Shown: positions 24,393-35,852 of the stretch, piece after piece
How positions within the stretch are numbered: the first letter of the stretch is position 1
How the letters are laid out: each line of letters opens with the position of its first letter
Source of the DNA: Conus ventricosus
Lineage: Eukaryota; Mollusca; Gastropoda; Neogastropoda; Conidae
Direction of reading: 5' to 3'
Assembly: GCA_018398815.1 (NCBI GenBank)
Contig: CM031616.1
Coordinates: 69,979,874-70,043,873 of the forward strand
Length of the DNA stretch: 64,000 bases
Notes under the pieces: model-generated
Told to the model about the DNA's origin: nothing
Seen by the model: only the letters and a program-made list of their open reading frames with translations
Database searches by the model: none
Position numbers and translations under genes: made by a program

Positions 24393-26400
24393 CTAGTACG
24401 GGGGAAGCATGGAGTGCTGGGAGGTACGAAGAATGGCCAATACCACGGATGATGTGGAGGAGACAGGGTCCGTGGGAGGTAACTGAAGGGTGGAGGAGTA
24501 GGCAGGGGCGGGGAGGGACAGATCTATTGAACCATGGAGGCGGGGGAAAAGCACACTCGAGCGGCGCACATAGCGGACAGTCATTTTGGGGTTGGCTGGG
24601 AGATGGGTGACTGGACCCGTGCTGTTGTCACTGCCCGTACACACATCTGGCCGGCGGGGTCTTGGAGGGGCTTGCTGGAGGGGGGAGGGGTGCAATATGG
24701 ACAGTGCTGTGTCAATAGTTTTTGGTGTTATTTGGGGCAGCAGAGCGAGAGGCTGGCTGAACAATCTTGTGGTCACTCTGTGTACGCACCAGTGAGCTGG
24801 ATGGTCTTAAAGGGGCTTCCTGGAGGGGGGAGGGGGGGAGACAAATGAGAAGTGCGTAAACGGGACGGAAGGTTTGGGAATTCTGAGAGGGTGGATGGGG
24901 GGGGGAGGAGAGGAGATCGGGGGACGTCGTGCGCTGTTGGTAGCATGAGACGTGTGGCGTGTAGGGGTGGGAGGAGGGCCTGTCGTCTAGGGGGAAGAGG
25001 TTTTGTGTCACACGTTCCACTCCCTTCCTGCTGGGTTGTGTAGAGTTGTGGTACAACGCCAGTCTCGGGGCACCGCGCTGGGTGGTGAAGGTGGCACAAT
25101 GGCTGATGAATTTAATCCCCATTGCTGAACAGGCCTCCTGAAGGTGGTCGTTGCTGGGGCGGATGATGGTGTTCAGAGGGTGCCGCCCCTCTTGCCGGGA
25201 TAATTGCAGAGGCCTGAAGTTGGGCTTTGGGGAAGACTCGGTGGCACTGCACAATGAGCTCTCGCCACTGCTGCGTTGATATTGCACCAGCTGGCTGTGA
25301 TGCTAAGAGCTCGCTGCAGTCACCAGCCCCCACATGGAAGGTAGCCTGCATCACGGTGTGGTGGGTGTCTGCTTTGTAAGCCACGAGTCAGGCTGGGGAC
25401 CGTCAGATTGTCGGCACACTCCAACTGAGCGCTGGCCCTAGGGATGTTAATACCTCTTAGGGTGCAGTCACTCAGCAGTATTGTAGAGGTCTGTCTATCA
25501 ATGGAAACCTTTTGAAGAGGGTGGGGAGGGAACACATTGGGGAGATAATTTTTCAGGGAGAGGCGTCCTCTCACAAACGGGAAGTGGTTGGATATGTGAG
25601 TTAGAGGATTTCCCACATTGTGGGGGTGGGTTGTCCTGTACTTTGTCACTGTGAGTTGTGTTGGTAGGGCTGAATGGGGGTGGTGCATCCTGTATACAGT
25701 GTGCAGTGAGAGAAGGTGGGGTGTTTGGTGTCTGGGAGGATGGAGAGATTGCTTTTGTTGGGTGGCGGAGGAGTTTGAATGTGATTTACATTTAGATTTT
25801 TTATTGGTTGTTATGGTTTTGCGAGAGGATGATTTGTCATTGTCAGATGAAGACATGTGAGTAAGTTGTGTAGATAGAGCGTCGAGTTCTATTTTGAAGG
25901 TCTGTCTGGTTTCCTGTAGTGTTGATCTGAGGGCAGAGATTTCGTCACGCAGGGACTGAGTGATCCTAAGGAATTCTTCCTTAGGCACACAGTCGTCATG
26001 ACTTACAGCTACAATCTGTGGGACTGTTGTCATCAGTGTTGGTGTCAGTCCCCTTTCACTGAGCCGTCACAATTGTCTGTGTCGTTTGACGTTGTCATTG
26101 TGGTTTTGTTGTCAGTTGTCGCACAGGTTTTGCTCAATGGGCCATTTGCTCTAGTGTCTTGTCAAAGTCAGCTGCTGGGTGCTTGTCGTCATCCCTAGTG
26201 TCAGTCTCTGGTGTTGATGTGCTGTCTTCAGAATGATTGTCAGTGTTATCTGCTAGGGTTACACCGTTTGTCGTGCAAGTGAAAGGGGTTGTAATGTTTG
26301 TAATGTCTACTGCTGATGTAATGTCATGAAAGGGAAAAGGGATGGAGCTGATGTCGTTTTCTGTCCCAAGGATGGATGGTGATCCAGGGCGAATGATTAA
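24393..26400 (-). pseudogene. LINE ORF1: coiled coil, esterase-like domain, Pro-rich tail
   Basis: On the minus strand the N-terminal part is Thr/Asp-rich, then comes a heptad-like segment (EFLRITQSLRDEISALRSTL) near 25,950, then a polar linker. An SGNH-hydrolase-like domain spans about 25,480-25,020: LLSDC at the block I position, FHVGAGDC, FPKAQLQASAIIPARG, and a final HNSTQPSRKG block. A Pro/Ser-rich tail follows. Active esterases of this family carry GDS and a D..H pair. Here the aligned residues read SDC, N and Q, so catalysis is doubtful. Frames shift several times. The N-terminal part runs into an 85-bp tandem repeat. Confidence 0.65.
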
Positions 26401-26880
26401 ACGGTCATGGGGGGAAGGTAGACAAAGGGTGGTCGTGGTGTGTGGGATGGACAAGGATGGATGGTGATCCAGGGCGAATGACTAAACGGTCATGGGGGGA
26501 AGGTAGACAAAGGGTGGTCGTGGTGTGTGGGATGGACAAGGATGGATGGTGATTCAGGGGGGAATGAAAAACGGTCATGAGGGGAAGGTAGACAAAGGGT
26601 GGTCGTGGTGTGTGGGATGGACAAGGAATGGATGGTGATCCAGGGCGAATGACTAAACGGTCATGGGGGGAAGGTAGACAAAGGGTGGTCGTGGTGTGTG
26701 GGATGGACAAGGATGGATGGTGATCCTGGGCGAATGACTAAACGGTCATGGGGGGAAGGTAGACAAAGGGTGGTCGTGGTGTGTGGGATGGACAAGGATG
26801 GATGGTGATCCAGGGCGAGTGACTAAACGGTCATGGGGGGAAGGTAGACAAAGGGTGGTCGTGGTTGTGTGGGATGGACA
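26368..26880. repeat. 85-bp minisatellite, six units
   Basis: Units start with aaggatggatggtgatccag and end tgtgggatggac. Starts are at 26,368 and 26,453, then at 85-bp steps with one- or two-base changes. It overlaps the N-terminal or 5' UTR part of the minus-strand LINE ORF1. 85 is not a multiple of three, so each unit changes the reading frame. Confidence 0.95.
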
Positions 26881-27032
26881 AGGGGAACACAACACAGGCC
26901 TTGAAGAATTGCAGGGCGTGGAGACGGTGGAGAACAATCTTGCTACTTCCGAAGGGGGCGGCTCACATTTCAGCTCTACTGGGTTGCTGTGTAGGAGCGG
27001 TGAGAGCTGCACAGCGCTTCTGCCGGTGTTCG

Positions 27033-27343
27033 CTACACACTGTAGCGACAGGGTGTGGTGCGGAGACTGATCTACACACTGTAGCGACAGGGAGTGGTGC
27101 GGAGACTGATCTACACACGTAGCGACAGGGAGTGGTGCGGAGACTGATCTACACACTGTAGCGACAGGGAGTGGTGCGGGACTGATCTACACACTGTAGC
27201 GACAGGGAGTGGTGCGGAGACTGATCTACACACTGTAGCGACAGGAGTGGTGCAGAGACTGATCTACACACTGTAGCGACAGGGAGTGCTGCGGAGACTG
27301 ATCTACACACTGTAGCGACAGGGAGGTGCTGCGGAGACTGATC
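27033..27343. repeat. 39-bp minisatellite, about eight units
   Basis: The unit ctacacactgtagcgacagg..gagactgat repeats from 27,033 at 39-bp steps with occasional one-base losses. 39 is a multiple of three, and the minus strand reads a 13-residue repeat (SLQCVDQSPHH core), partly open. It lies 150 bp upstream (minus sense) of the 85-bp array, in the presumed 5' region of the LINE. Confidence 0.95.
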
Positions 27344-28080
27344 GTCGTGTGTTTATGCTGGCGCCGCGGTCAGCGTGTGTACAATGGCACGCAGTATTCT
27401 GAACTCCTCATTGACCCAGTCTTGGCAGGCCCGGCCTGAACAAGGATTTTGTTGGTTGTGTAATAAATGTGGATCTTGAGAAGTTTTTTTGTTTGGGTGT
27501 GATCTGAGTCGTAATTCAAGTGTTTACTGGAATAGGTTTTGGTGGTAGTCTAGTGCAGTTAGTGGGTAAACTAATGTTGTGAATTTTGTGGTCTGATGCG
27601 TAGTCAGTCCATGAGCTGTTGATGCCGGTTGGTTTGTAAGCACCAACGTATCTATGAAACAATGTGTATCTCCATTGTGGCATTGAGTGTGAAAGTGTGT
27701 CAAAAGTTTTCTGTATGGGGTCCATAGTGTGAGTGATACGCTCGAGAAAATGTTCCCCGAGCGTCGCTCCTTTGTCCTGGGTCATGGATCGCGTGATGGG
27801 ACCCATGACTGCAACTGTACCCAGTTGCGCGGCAATTGGCTGAAGGGGAAACTAGGGCATGATGGCGGCTTGCTTCACATCACGCTACACGTGGGTACAC
27901 AATACACAATCCACGTGAATCGTTGAATGCACACACAATCACATCACACACTGACTTGAAGAAGTTAGAAATGCAAGTATACTGTCAACATACCGTCATA
28001 TTTACCTTGTTTTGCCACATTAACTTTCAATAACTTTGTTGTAAACCACTGGATCTGTAAAAACACGTCCGCACTCGTCG
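27344..28080. other. Unique DNA with one short minus-strand ORF
   Basis: A minus-strand frame at 27,516-27,806 (96 residues, starting MGPITRSMTQD) is unusually long for the local composition. It matches no family I recognise and could be the 5' end of a retrotransposon ORF1. Nothing else was seen. Confidence 0.3.
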
Positions 28081-28109
28081 GAAACCGGAAGAGAGAGAGA
28101 GAGCGAGAG

Positions 28110-28161
<52 letters not shown>

Positions 28162-28165
28162 GGTT
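28081..28165. repeat. (GA)n microsatellite
   Basis: An interrupted GA run of about 80 bp. Confidence 0.95.
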
Positions 28166-28189
28166 TTAACAAATTACAATTAAAATGAA

Positions 28190-28480
28190 ATAAAAAGTTA
28201 AAGGTTAAAACCTCTCGTCCAAATGGCTACAGAGGCACCAAAAAAAAAAAAAAAACCTGTCACAAGGTGCACCGTGTCTAGGGCAACACTCCAAAATCGT
28301 GTGTCGAAGACACGGCATAATGGCGGAATTTTTGTGGCCTTGACCTTCCCAGGAACTGCTTAGGTACCCATTTCCTGCTGGGTGGGGTGGAAAAGTGTCC
28401 AAGCCATCGGTGCCTACCCCACCCCACCAACGGTTGGAACTCACGACCACCAGCTCAGCAGCCGGCCGCTCTGATCCTGT
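28190..28480 (-). mobile_element. tRNA-derived SINE fragment
   Basis: In reverse complement, 28,430-28,480 reads AGAGCGGCCGGCTGCTGAGC then GGTGGTCGTGAGTTCCAACC, matching the D-arm end, anticodon arm and T-arm of a tRNA. It is followed by a body with a tacccatttcctgctgggt-type segment and a terminal T-run (28,240-28,256). The A-box end is incomplete. The family is not named. Confidence 0.55.
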
Positions 28481-29890
28481 GACTGCCGGCTTCTGTAGAA
28501 AGTGAAGAAGAACCCATGTCTAGTTAGGATTTCCGTTGGATTTCTTTTGAGATAGGGAGCATGCGTGGCGTGGAAATATCTACATCGGGAGGGGAGGGGG
28601 GAGGGGAGGGTGTTGCTGTGGAGTTGATGTCATGATAAATGAACTCCAGCTTGTTAGCAGATATACCAATTATGGTGGTACTCTGCCGTACAGTTTGTGT
28701 CTCAAGCCTGATCACGTTCAATGGCAAAATCAAAGTAGTCAGTTCCACAGTTTACTTTATTTGCTTGATTTTGTTAGGACATAGTCAAGCTAGTCGATGA
28801 CCGAGTGGAAATACCTGAGCAACAGGTGTGCTTTGCAACCGCCATCCTCTCTCCTGTGTCATCCGTATTCCCATACATTTTTTTTTCAAGAAATCATAAA
28901 AATCAAGACGACGACAAACATGTTTGATCGTGTAATTTTTCTAGTGCCTTGGGCAACACAAAGGTATGTTGAGCGAGATGTTTTAAGCTCTGTCACGGAG
29001 TTAATGAGACGGTAAGAGGAGATGTTTAATGTCAATTGTATCTGCCCCCCGTCTTTTGGAAATTCTATGCAAGTAGTATACTTTTTTCTTCCTCTCTTTG
29101 GTTGTACCATTACTTCTCTCTCTCTCTCTGTCTCTCTCTCTCGTGCTGGTAGTCCACTAAGATTGTGCCTTTGCGCGTAGTCCATTCATTTGTGACCGTT
29201 CTAAGAAGTTTTTTTTTACACTTTAATAATCTTCACCCCCTTGGGCACGCAGTGATCTTTTGATATGAATTATATAATCTTCACCATATAGCTTCTTCCC
29301 TTTTTCTGTTTTCTTTGGCTACGTCTTACCTATGTATGTATTTCATAATATTCTTGTTGTTGGCGGCTGTTTGTCTGCATTTGTGGCCCGTTAGCCCACC
29401 TTTTCTCCACGAAATCTTATGTTTTTTTTTCTTCTCTTTACAATTGATGGCATGCTTGTGATTTTTTTTCCATTTATAATTTGGCGACCAGGTACTGAGA
29501 GTGCACGCACTGCAATGGGCATTAGCTGTCCATTGTGCAGTTTTGTTTACGAATATGTTTCTTCTTCTTGTTGATGTTTATTGAAAAATGTTATGGTATT
29601 GTGCGATTTTCAAAATGTGATTGTGAAGAATAACACTGAATGGCAGGCGCACTTGGATGGCCTGATCTTATCCGCCTGAAGTTTGGCAACATCAGGATTA
29701 ACAGGTTGTACATTTCATTGAGGAATCCCCTTTTCCTTTTGCTGTGTGGTGACAGCCCTGAACGAGCTCTGTGTGGTCGGCTGGGCTGTGGATGAAACTG
29801 AAGCTGAAGGTGATGAGACGGGTGATATTACCAGTTCTGCTCTGAACTGCACGACAAAGTGGAATGTGTAAGATAAAACCAGAAAGAAAA
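28481..29890. other. Unique DNA, no gene recognised
   Basis: A minus-strand frame at 28,524-28,748 (74 residues, Thr/Pro-rich) has no recognisable motif. A CT run lies at 29,116-29,142. AT-rich sequence with T runs follows to 29,690. No splice-flanked exon could be defended. Confidence 0.4.
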
Positions 29891-30234
29891 AGAATGGAAA
29901 CAACAACATCAACAGTGACGACAACAACAATGACGATTATGATGATGATGATGATGATGACGATGACGACGACGACGACGATGATGATAATAATAACAAT
30001 AACATCAACAGTGACGACAACAACGATGATAATGATCATGATGACGACGACGGCAATGATGATAATGATAATAACAACGTCAACAGTGACGGCAATAACC
30101 ACGATGATAATGATGATGAAGATGATGACGACGACGACGACGATGATAACAATAATAGTAATAATAATAATAATATAAAACTGAAGGTAACAAAAAAAAT
30201 GATAATGATAATAATTATTAAGATAATCATCATT

Positions 30235-30286
<52 letters not shown>

Positions 30287-30290
30287 GTGG
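29891..30290. repeat. Trinucleotide-rich block: (AAC/GAC/GAT)n then (ATC)n
   Basis: From 29,898 the sequence mixes AAC, GAC and GAT triplets. A higher-order segment aacatcaacagtgacgacaa recurs near 29,904, 30,000 and 30,075. At 30,229-30,286 the complementary (ATC)n appears. One plus-strand frame reads only Asp and Asn. I treat it as a microsatellite because its flanks show no exon features. Confidence 0.85.
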
Positions 30291-30375
30291 GTGGCTATGT
30301 ATAATCACATTAATACGAATTATGTTACAGGCCTTTCACAGTCACAAAACCCAAGCAACGAAGGTAGACATTTAA

Positions 30376-30384
30376 CACACACAC

Positions 30385-30448
<64 letters not shown>
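30376..30448. repeat. (CA)n microsatellite
   Basis: A CA run of about 70 bp with one early interruption. Confidence 0.95.
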
Positions 30449-30457
<9 letters not shown>

Positions 30458-31148
30458 AGAGGGAGAACACAGAAATGCCCATCACCGAGCCGAACAGGTA
30501 CTCCAAGCTAATTCCAACTTGTAACACACACCCCCCCCCCCCCCCCCCCGTCTATAATCTTAGTAACCTGTTTTTGGATCCCAGGCAGAGGCTCAAAGAT
30601 CATTTTCACATCGGTCAGTCTTTACTTCTTTCTAGTTATTGGTGTCGTCATGGTACTTCGTTCCTATTTACCTGTTGAGCCCTTCACAAGTTGGTATTAG
30701 AGTATGTCGGAGTTTGGCTTTCTTTCCCCTCGTGGTGATGGTTGACAATGCAGCAGAATGATAGTGATTCATGTCTATGAGATACCATAGAAAAAAGAAA
30801 AAAACTAACACAGCCAGGCCGAGTTCTGCTGATGTGTATCATCCAGGAGATGCAAGTCGACTCTAGACAGGCGGAATGAAATATTGGCTCTATTCGCCAT
30901 ACAGAAGTCGATGGTCCCTTATGTTGCTAGTCAAGGGTTAAGTATTTACATTTCAACGTCTGCATCGACATCCATCCCCCACCTCCCGCCTCCTTTCCCC
31001 GCTTCAGTTGCCATCTCCCCACCACCCCCATCCCCTTCCCCCACTACTTTCCTTCTCTGCTAGATAAGTATTTAACGTCATTGTCATCGTGGCGGAAGAA
31101 TTGTTTGCTGCACTTGTTTTTTTCCTTCCCCATGTATTTGTCTAACTC
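30449..31148. other. Unique DNA with a poly-C run
   Basis: A C run of about 20 lies at 30,529-30,549. The rest is unique and without recognisable genes. Confidence 0.5.
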
Positions 31149-31194
31149 ACGCTTGCGCGCACACACACAAACACACACAGACACACACACACAC

Positions 31195-31244
<50 letters not shown>

Positions 31245-31299
31245 TACTAACACTAACACCAACACACACACAAGGAGAGAGAGAGAGAGAGAGCGAGGG

Positions 31300-31353
<54 letters not shown>

Positions 31354-31362
31354 GAGAGAGCC
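31149..31362. repeat. (CA)n and (GA)n tail next to LINE 3' end
   Basis: CA runs, a CTAATACTAACA spacer and GA runs abut the 3' end of the minus-strand LINE at about 31,365. The GA run may have grown from the element's own 3' tail. Confidence 0.9.
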
Positions 31363-31364
31363 TC

Positions 31365-33023
31365 AAGACTCAAATGTTTTATTCATAAAGGCCATAGCCC
31401 CTTAGAAAGGGGATATATACATTTTAAGTCGCACATGAGTATTGGTCTTTTCAAGTTGTATAAACACTTCTCCTTTTAAATGCCTTATATAAATAAATAG
31501 CTAACTTTTTAACGGTACTTTCATTTGGTGATGCCATTAACAACGTTAACTTGAACAGACAAGGATAGTTCAAATACTTTTGCGGAATGAATTGTTCTCT
31601 AAGATCTCTTAACATTGGGCAAACCAGCACAAAATGAACTTCGTCCTCTTTTGCATTTCGACACAATGGACAGATCAGATTTCTTTCGCATGGCTGTCTA
31701 TAGCGAAAGTAATGACTAGCAATATCAGAGACACCGAATCGAAATCTAGTCAGAATGTGTTTGAAATGCTTGTCTATTTTTATTGACATGTAAACTGGTA
31801 AACAGCGTAAGTGACTATACGTTCTGTATAATTCAAATCTCTCACTATTTTGTAGGTGCGTGTTCCAATTTTGCCAACTGCAATCAATTAATCTTTCTCG
31901 GAACACCTTCATAAAAACATTCATATCACCAACACTTTGGTTGAGTCATACAAAACCAAATCCATATTCACATAGTTTCATTCTAACATTTGTTACCCAG
32001 TTTTTCTTACCTCTATTGTCCAATTCTAACAGCATTCTATACGCTTTGCGTGGTAACCTGTGATCTTGCATCTGTAATATTTTTAACCAATATCGAATAC
32101 ATTTTACAACGGAATTCAAATGAATCGGATATCTAGTTTCACCATATACCAGATCATTTGGTGTCTGCAACGACACCCCAAAAAATTTTCTTTAGAGCAA
32201 ACAATGGATTTTTTCGCAATGTACAACAGCAGCATCCAGCCCCCCATATTTCAGCTCCATATTGCACCATCGGCTGAACTTGACAATCAAACAGCTTCAA
32301 AAACAAGTTAAGGGATCGTTATGGAGTAATGATAATTTCTTTAGTATGCAAAAACAATGCGTTTTTTTTGCTTTACTGACTAAATCTTTGCAGGTAAGAC
32401 GAAACTCAACGTGTGGAGAAGAAATATACCCAAGTATTTAACGCATTAACAACAGGCAATATAGATCCATTGTATGTCCATCTTTCTCTTGCTGCAAGAT
32501 ACCCCCCCCTTTCTAAATACAATTATGTTACTTTTTGCTTTATTAACTTTTAGTTGTAATGTAGCAGTAGCTTTTTTGCAAGGTGTTTAATTGAGTTTGT
32601 AATCAAATTGCTGTCTCTGAGACCAAGACCACGTCATCAGCTAGAAGCAGAATGAAAATTTCCAAAAGTTATTCATAAATGTGCACCGTGCCTTCCAAAA
32701 TGTATAACTTCTTATGTTAATTCTTTATAAATAACGAGAACAAAACTGGGTACAAACATGCCCTGTTTCACACCCGAAGTTCAGTTTATATAATCGTTAT
32801 AACAGCACCAGTTCTCACTCGTGCCCTTTTCACAGTCATACATACTTACTATACATTTATACAGCTTTCCATGAATACCATTTTTAAGCAAGATGGGCCA
32901 CAAAATATTCTATTAACGAATCAAACGCCTTCTCGAAATCAATAAATGCGACATACAGTTTACGATTTAAACAAATGTTTCTGTCGAATGCCATCAGAGT
33001 AAATTTTTGATCAATAGTAGAGT
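31365..33023 (-). mobile_element. APE-type LINE, 3' half (RT palm to 3' end)
   Basis: On the minus strand, right after the insertion point, the frame reads STIDQKF then FIDFEKAFDS (RT motif A) near 32,930. LLADDVVLV (the catalytic Asp-Asp box) follows near 32,635. A C-terminal domain (31,451-31,924 plus 31,946-32,176) ends with a CPLCRNAKEDEVHFVLVC zinc knuckle near 31,650. The 3' UTR has ATAAAA near 31,380. The segment is frameshifted but recognisable throughout. It is continuous with 35,853-38,960 once the insertion is ignored. Confidence 0.9.
33014..33023. repeat. Target-site duplication, left copy
   Basis: The 10-bp atagtagagt here is repeated exactly at 35,843-35,852, bracketing the RTE-like insertion. 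Confidence 0.85.
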
Positions 33024-35842
33024 CATCACTCATCATTCTCTTGCCCATGATGGGCGTAGAGGGGAGATGAGAGACACTCTCGAAGCCAGGCACCGCCATC
33101 CGGCCCTGCCTCTGCCTGTCGCATCAGCGTAGGGCCATCCATCCTGGTCCATTCTTTGATGTTGTCCATCCAGCATTTGGCTTGTCGTCCCTTCGCTGCC
33201 GCCTTCAGCGTGCCCTGGATGACTGTTTTGGGCAGTGAATTGTGGCGTTATGACCATGCCCGAACCACGACAGCTTCCTCTTCTTGACTGTTGCCAAGAG
33301 GGGTTTTTGGGGCCCGCAAGTGATGTTATTTGGCTCCTCACAAGGTCGTTGTCTTCCGGTCTTGCCAAGAGATCCCGAGCAAGCGCCTGAAGCATTTAGT
33401 TTCAAACGCCCCGGATTCTCTTGGGGTCTCTGCTGTCATGGCCCAGTTTTCGCAGCCATACGCAGGATGGACAGCACCGGGGGACTTGTACAGTTTTCAT
33501 CTTTGTAGGAAAGCTGATCTCCCTGCTCTTCCAGATCTTGTTTAGCTTTGCCATTGCTGCTGTTGCGATCGCTAGTCTGGTCTTGATTTCTGTTGTAGAG
33601 CGACCGTCTTTGGTGAGAGTGGCGCCAAGGTATTTGAAAGTGCCCACTTCTTAAAAGCTGTTGTCCGTTCATGTAGATTTCAGCATGGGTGTTGGTTGTG
33701 CTGTTGACCAGGACTTTGCTTTTTTCTGTGCTCACTTCCATTCCATATGCCCCTGCCCTTTCTTCCAGTCTCTTGTCAGGCCCTTGTATTCTTCGTTGCT
33801 GCCTCCCATCAGTCGATGTCATCTGCGAACCTCAGATTATTGATGGTTCTTCCTCCAGGGAGACAGGGAGTGGAAGTCATGGGAGGGTTTCACGCATGAT
33901 GTTTCCAGAAAAGATTGAACAGAAAGGGGAGATAGCAGGCAGCCTTGACGGACTCCAACTGTGGTCTTGAAGTAGTCCCCTATCTGGTTGTTGAGGAGGA
34001 CTGCGCTGCTGGTGGTGTTATACAGCGCCTGGATGGTTTGGACGAGACCCTCCTCTATGCCAAACTTTCTGAGCCCTGCCACAGACCCTTGTGCCACACC
34101 CTGTCAAACGCTTTCCTAAAGTCAATAAAGTTGTGGAAAGGTCTCTCTGGTGTTGCAGATGTTTCTCCATCAGTACCCCGGCGGTAAGATCTTTTTCTAC
34201 TGTGCTTCTGCCTGCCCTGAATCCAGCTTGTTCTTCCGCCAAGTGTTTCTTCCGCCTCTTTCTTCAGTCGATTCAGATGACCCTGAGCATGATTTTACTG
34301 GTGTGGCTAATGAGACTTATTGTTCTGTAGTTCTGGCATTGGCGTAGATTTCCCTTTTTGGGCGGGGGGAAATGATGAGTGATTGAGTCCATTCTGGGGG
34401 CCACTGTTTTGTGTCCCAGATCTTCTGACAAATCGATGTTAACTTAGAGTGACCAATTTCCTTCCCTCCATGTTTGAGCAGCTTGCTGGAATATTGTCTG
34501 CTCCAGGTGATTTCCCTGCCGGAAGGCTGCCGATGGCTTCTTCCACTTCTTCTCTCATCACTGGTAGTGGGAGGATTCCCCTTGTTTGGTGTTGAGTCCC
34601 CCTCCAAACAGACTGTCGTCTGGCTGTATAGGGTAGTTGTAAAGTTCTTGGGAGTACTGTGTCCATCTGTTCAAAACAGCGGAGCTTTCTGTCAGCAGCT
34701 CGCCTGGGTATCCTCGATGACTGACGATCTGTTTTGCTGCGTCTTGGTGAGTTTTCAGTGTGGTGAAGGCATGTTTGCTGTTTCCCTTTTCATACCTTTC
34801 TCGATGTTCTCGCACTGAAATTTTTGATCCATTGTTCTTTTGGGTTCAATCATTTCTTCTTTACAAGGTTGTTGGTTTTCGATACTGTGCGGCTTGTTCA
34901 GGGCTGGAATTTTTTGTATTCTTCAGTTTATCTTCTTTTGTCGCAGAGGTCAAGGATGTCGTTTGAGATCCTTTCTTGGTGGGTTTTTTCCTCGTCGCCC
35001 CAAATACCTCCTCTGCTGTTTCGCAGACTGCCTCATTGAAGCTGTTTGTGAGGTCGTTGATGTCATTGTCCAGGAGGTTTAGTGCCGCGAACGGGCCCCC
35101 CCAGAAGGACACAAGATGGGTACAGTGGCGAAGAGTCACTACATGAAAAAGGCGTAGCTTTCATCGTACGCAAAGAAATCACTGGATGCATCTTGAGCGC
35201 ACACCTGTTTTAAAAGCAGAATCATCAGCATTCGTGTGGGCAGCCAAACCAAAGAACATCAACATCATACAGGTGTATGCTCCAACTACCAGCCACGAAG
35301 ATCAGGCGGTGGAAGAATTCTACGAGAAAGTGAAGAACCATCAGAAAAGCCCCCAAGAAGGACTTTATCATAGTTCAGGGGACTTCAACGCCAAAGTCGG
35401 GCCCCGATGCCTACAAAGACTGGGGTGGAACAGTGGGGTCAATACGGCACAGGGGAAACTAACGACGGGGACTTTGCCTTCTGGAGTTTGCCTGCACCCA
35501 ACGGCTCACCATTGCCCAAAACCCTTTACCCCAAAACTGTCAAGAAAACAAACCCGGCATGCGCCGAACAGAATGACTCATAACCAGATCGACTTTGTCC
35601 TCACTCCGCGGCGCTTCAAATCAAGCATCAATAAAGCAAAGACGAGGACATACCCCGGAGTGATATAGGCAGCGACCACGATCTCGTGCTGCTCACAATG
35701 AAGATCAAATTGAAGAAAAAGTACCAAGCTGCGCAGCCACGCATCAAGTTTGACCCGGAGAAGTTAAAAGACCCCGAGATAGAAAGGCATTCCAGGCACA
35801 GCTCGGGGGGCGTTCGCGGCACTCAACCTCCTGGACAATGAC
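33024..35842 (-). mobile_element. RTE-like LINE with inverted 5' segment, nested in another LINE
   Basis: The main part (33,024 to about 35,097) reads on the minus strand. It has an N-terminal RT linker near 34,600-35,050 (FNEAVCETAEEVFG), RT blocks with FKYLGATLTKDGRSTTEIKT near 33,600 and KMKTVQVP, a KRKLSWFGHG segment near 33,270, and a C-terminal DNIKEWTRMDG block near 33,140. These blocks are typical of RTE/RTE-X proteins. The endonuclease part (35,105-35,842) lies on the opposite strand. A perfect 10-bp target-site duplication flanks the whole. Several frameshifts make it non-functional. Confidence 0.88.
35105..35842 (+). pseudogene. Inverted endonuclease segment of the RTE-like element
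   Basis: The plus strand reads NIIQVYAPTTSHEDQAVEEF near 35,255 and GDFNAKVG near 35,380, then RMTHNQIDFVL near 35,570. These are the central APE endonuclease motifs of RTE-type elements. Its last 34 bp (35,811-35,844) are the inverted complement of 35,060-35,093 with one mismatch. So this piece ends at the element position where the minus-strand RT piece begins. This is the pattern of twin-primed 5' inversion. Confidence 0.85.
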
Positions 35843-35852
35843 ATAGTAGAGT
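35843..35852. repeat. Target-site duplication, right copy
   Basis: Exact repeat of 33,014-33,023. Confidence 0.85.

Larger units (their letters stand above)
19500..26880 (-). mobile_element. CR1-like LINE with esterase-type ORF1 (left copy)
   Basis: Reading the minus strand there is ORF1 (26,400 to 24,393), a spacer with a CA tract, then ORF2. The endonuclease start is at 23,534-23,238 (ICHLNIQ..ILGLSESRL). It is interrupted by a TTAA element (22,079-23,211) and continues with the endonuclease, an RT remnant and a C-terminal domain down to about 19,500. The ORF2 part below 21,700 is corrupted, and the clean version is 57,100-61,210. An ORF1 with an SGNH-hydrolase domain beside an APE-type ORF2 is the known architecture of CR1-group elements. 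Confidence 0.75.

Noticed and set aside
29864..30178. Asp/Asn-rich or Thr/Met-rich protein
   Set aside because: It is an artefact of GAT/GAC/AAC triplets with no start context, splice sites or conserved flanks.
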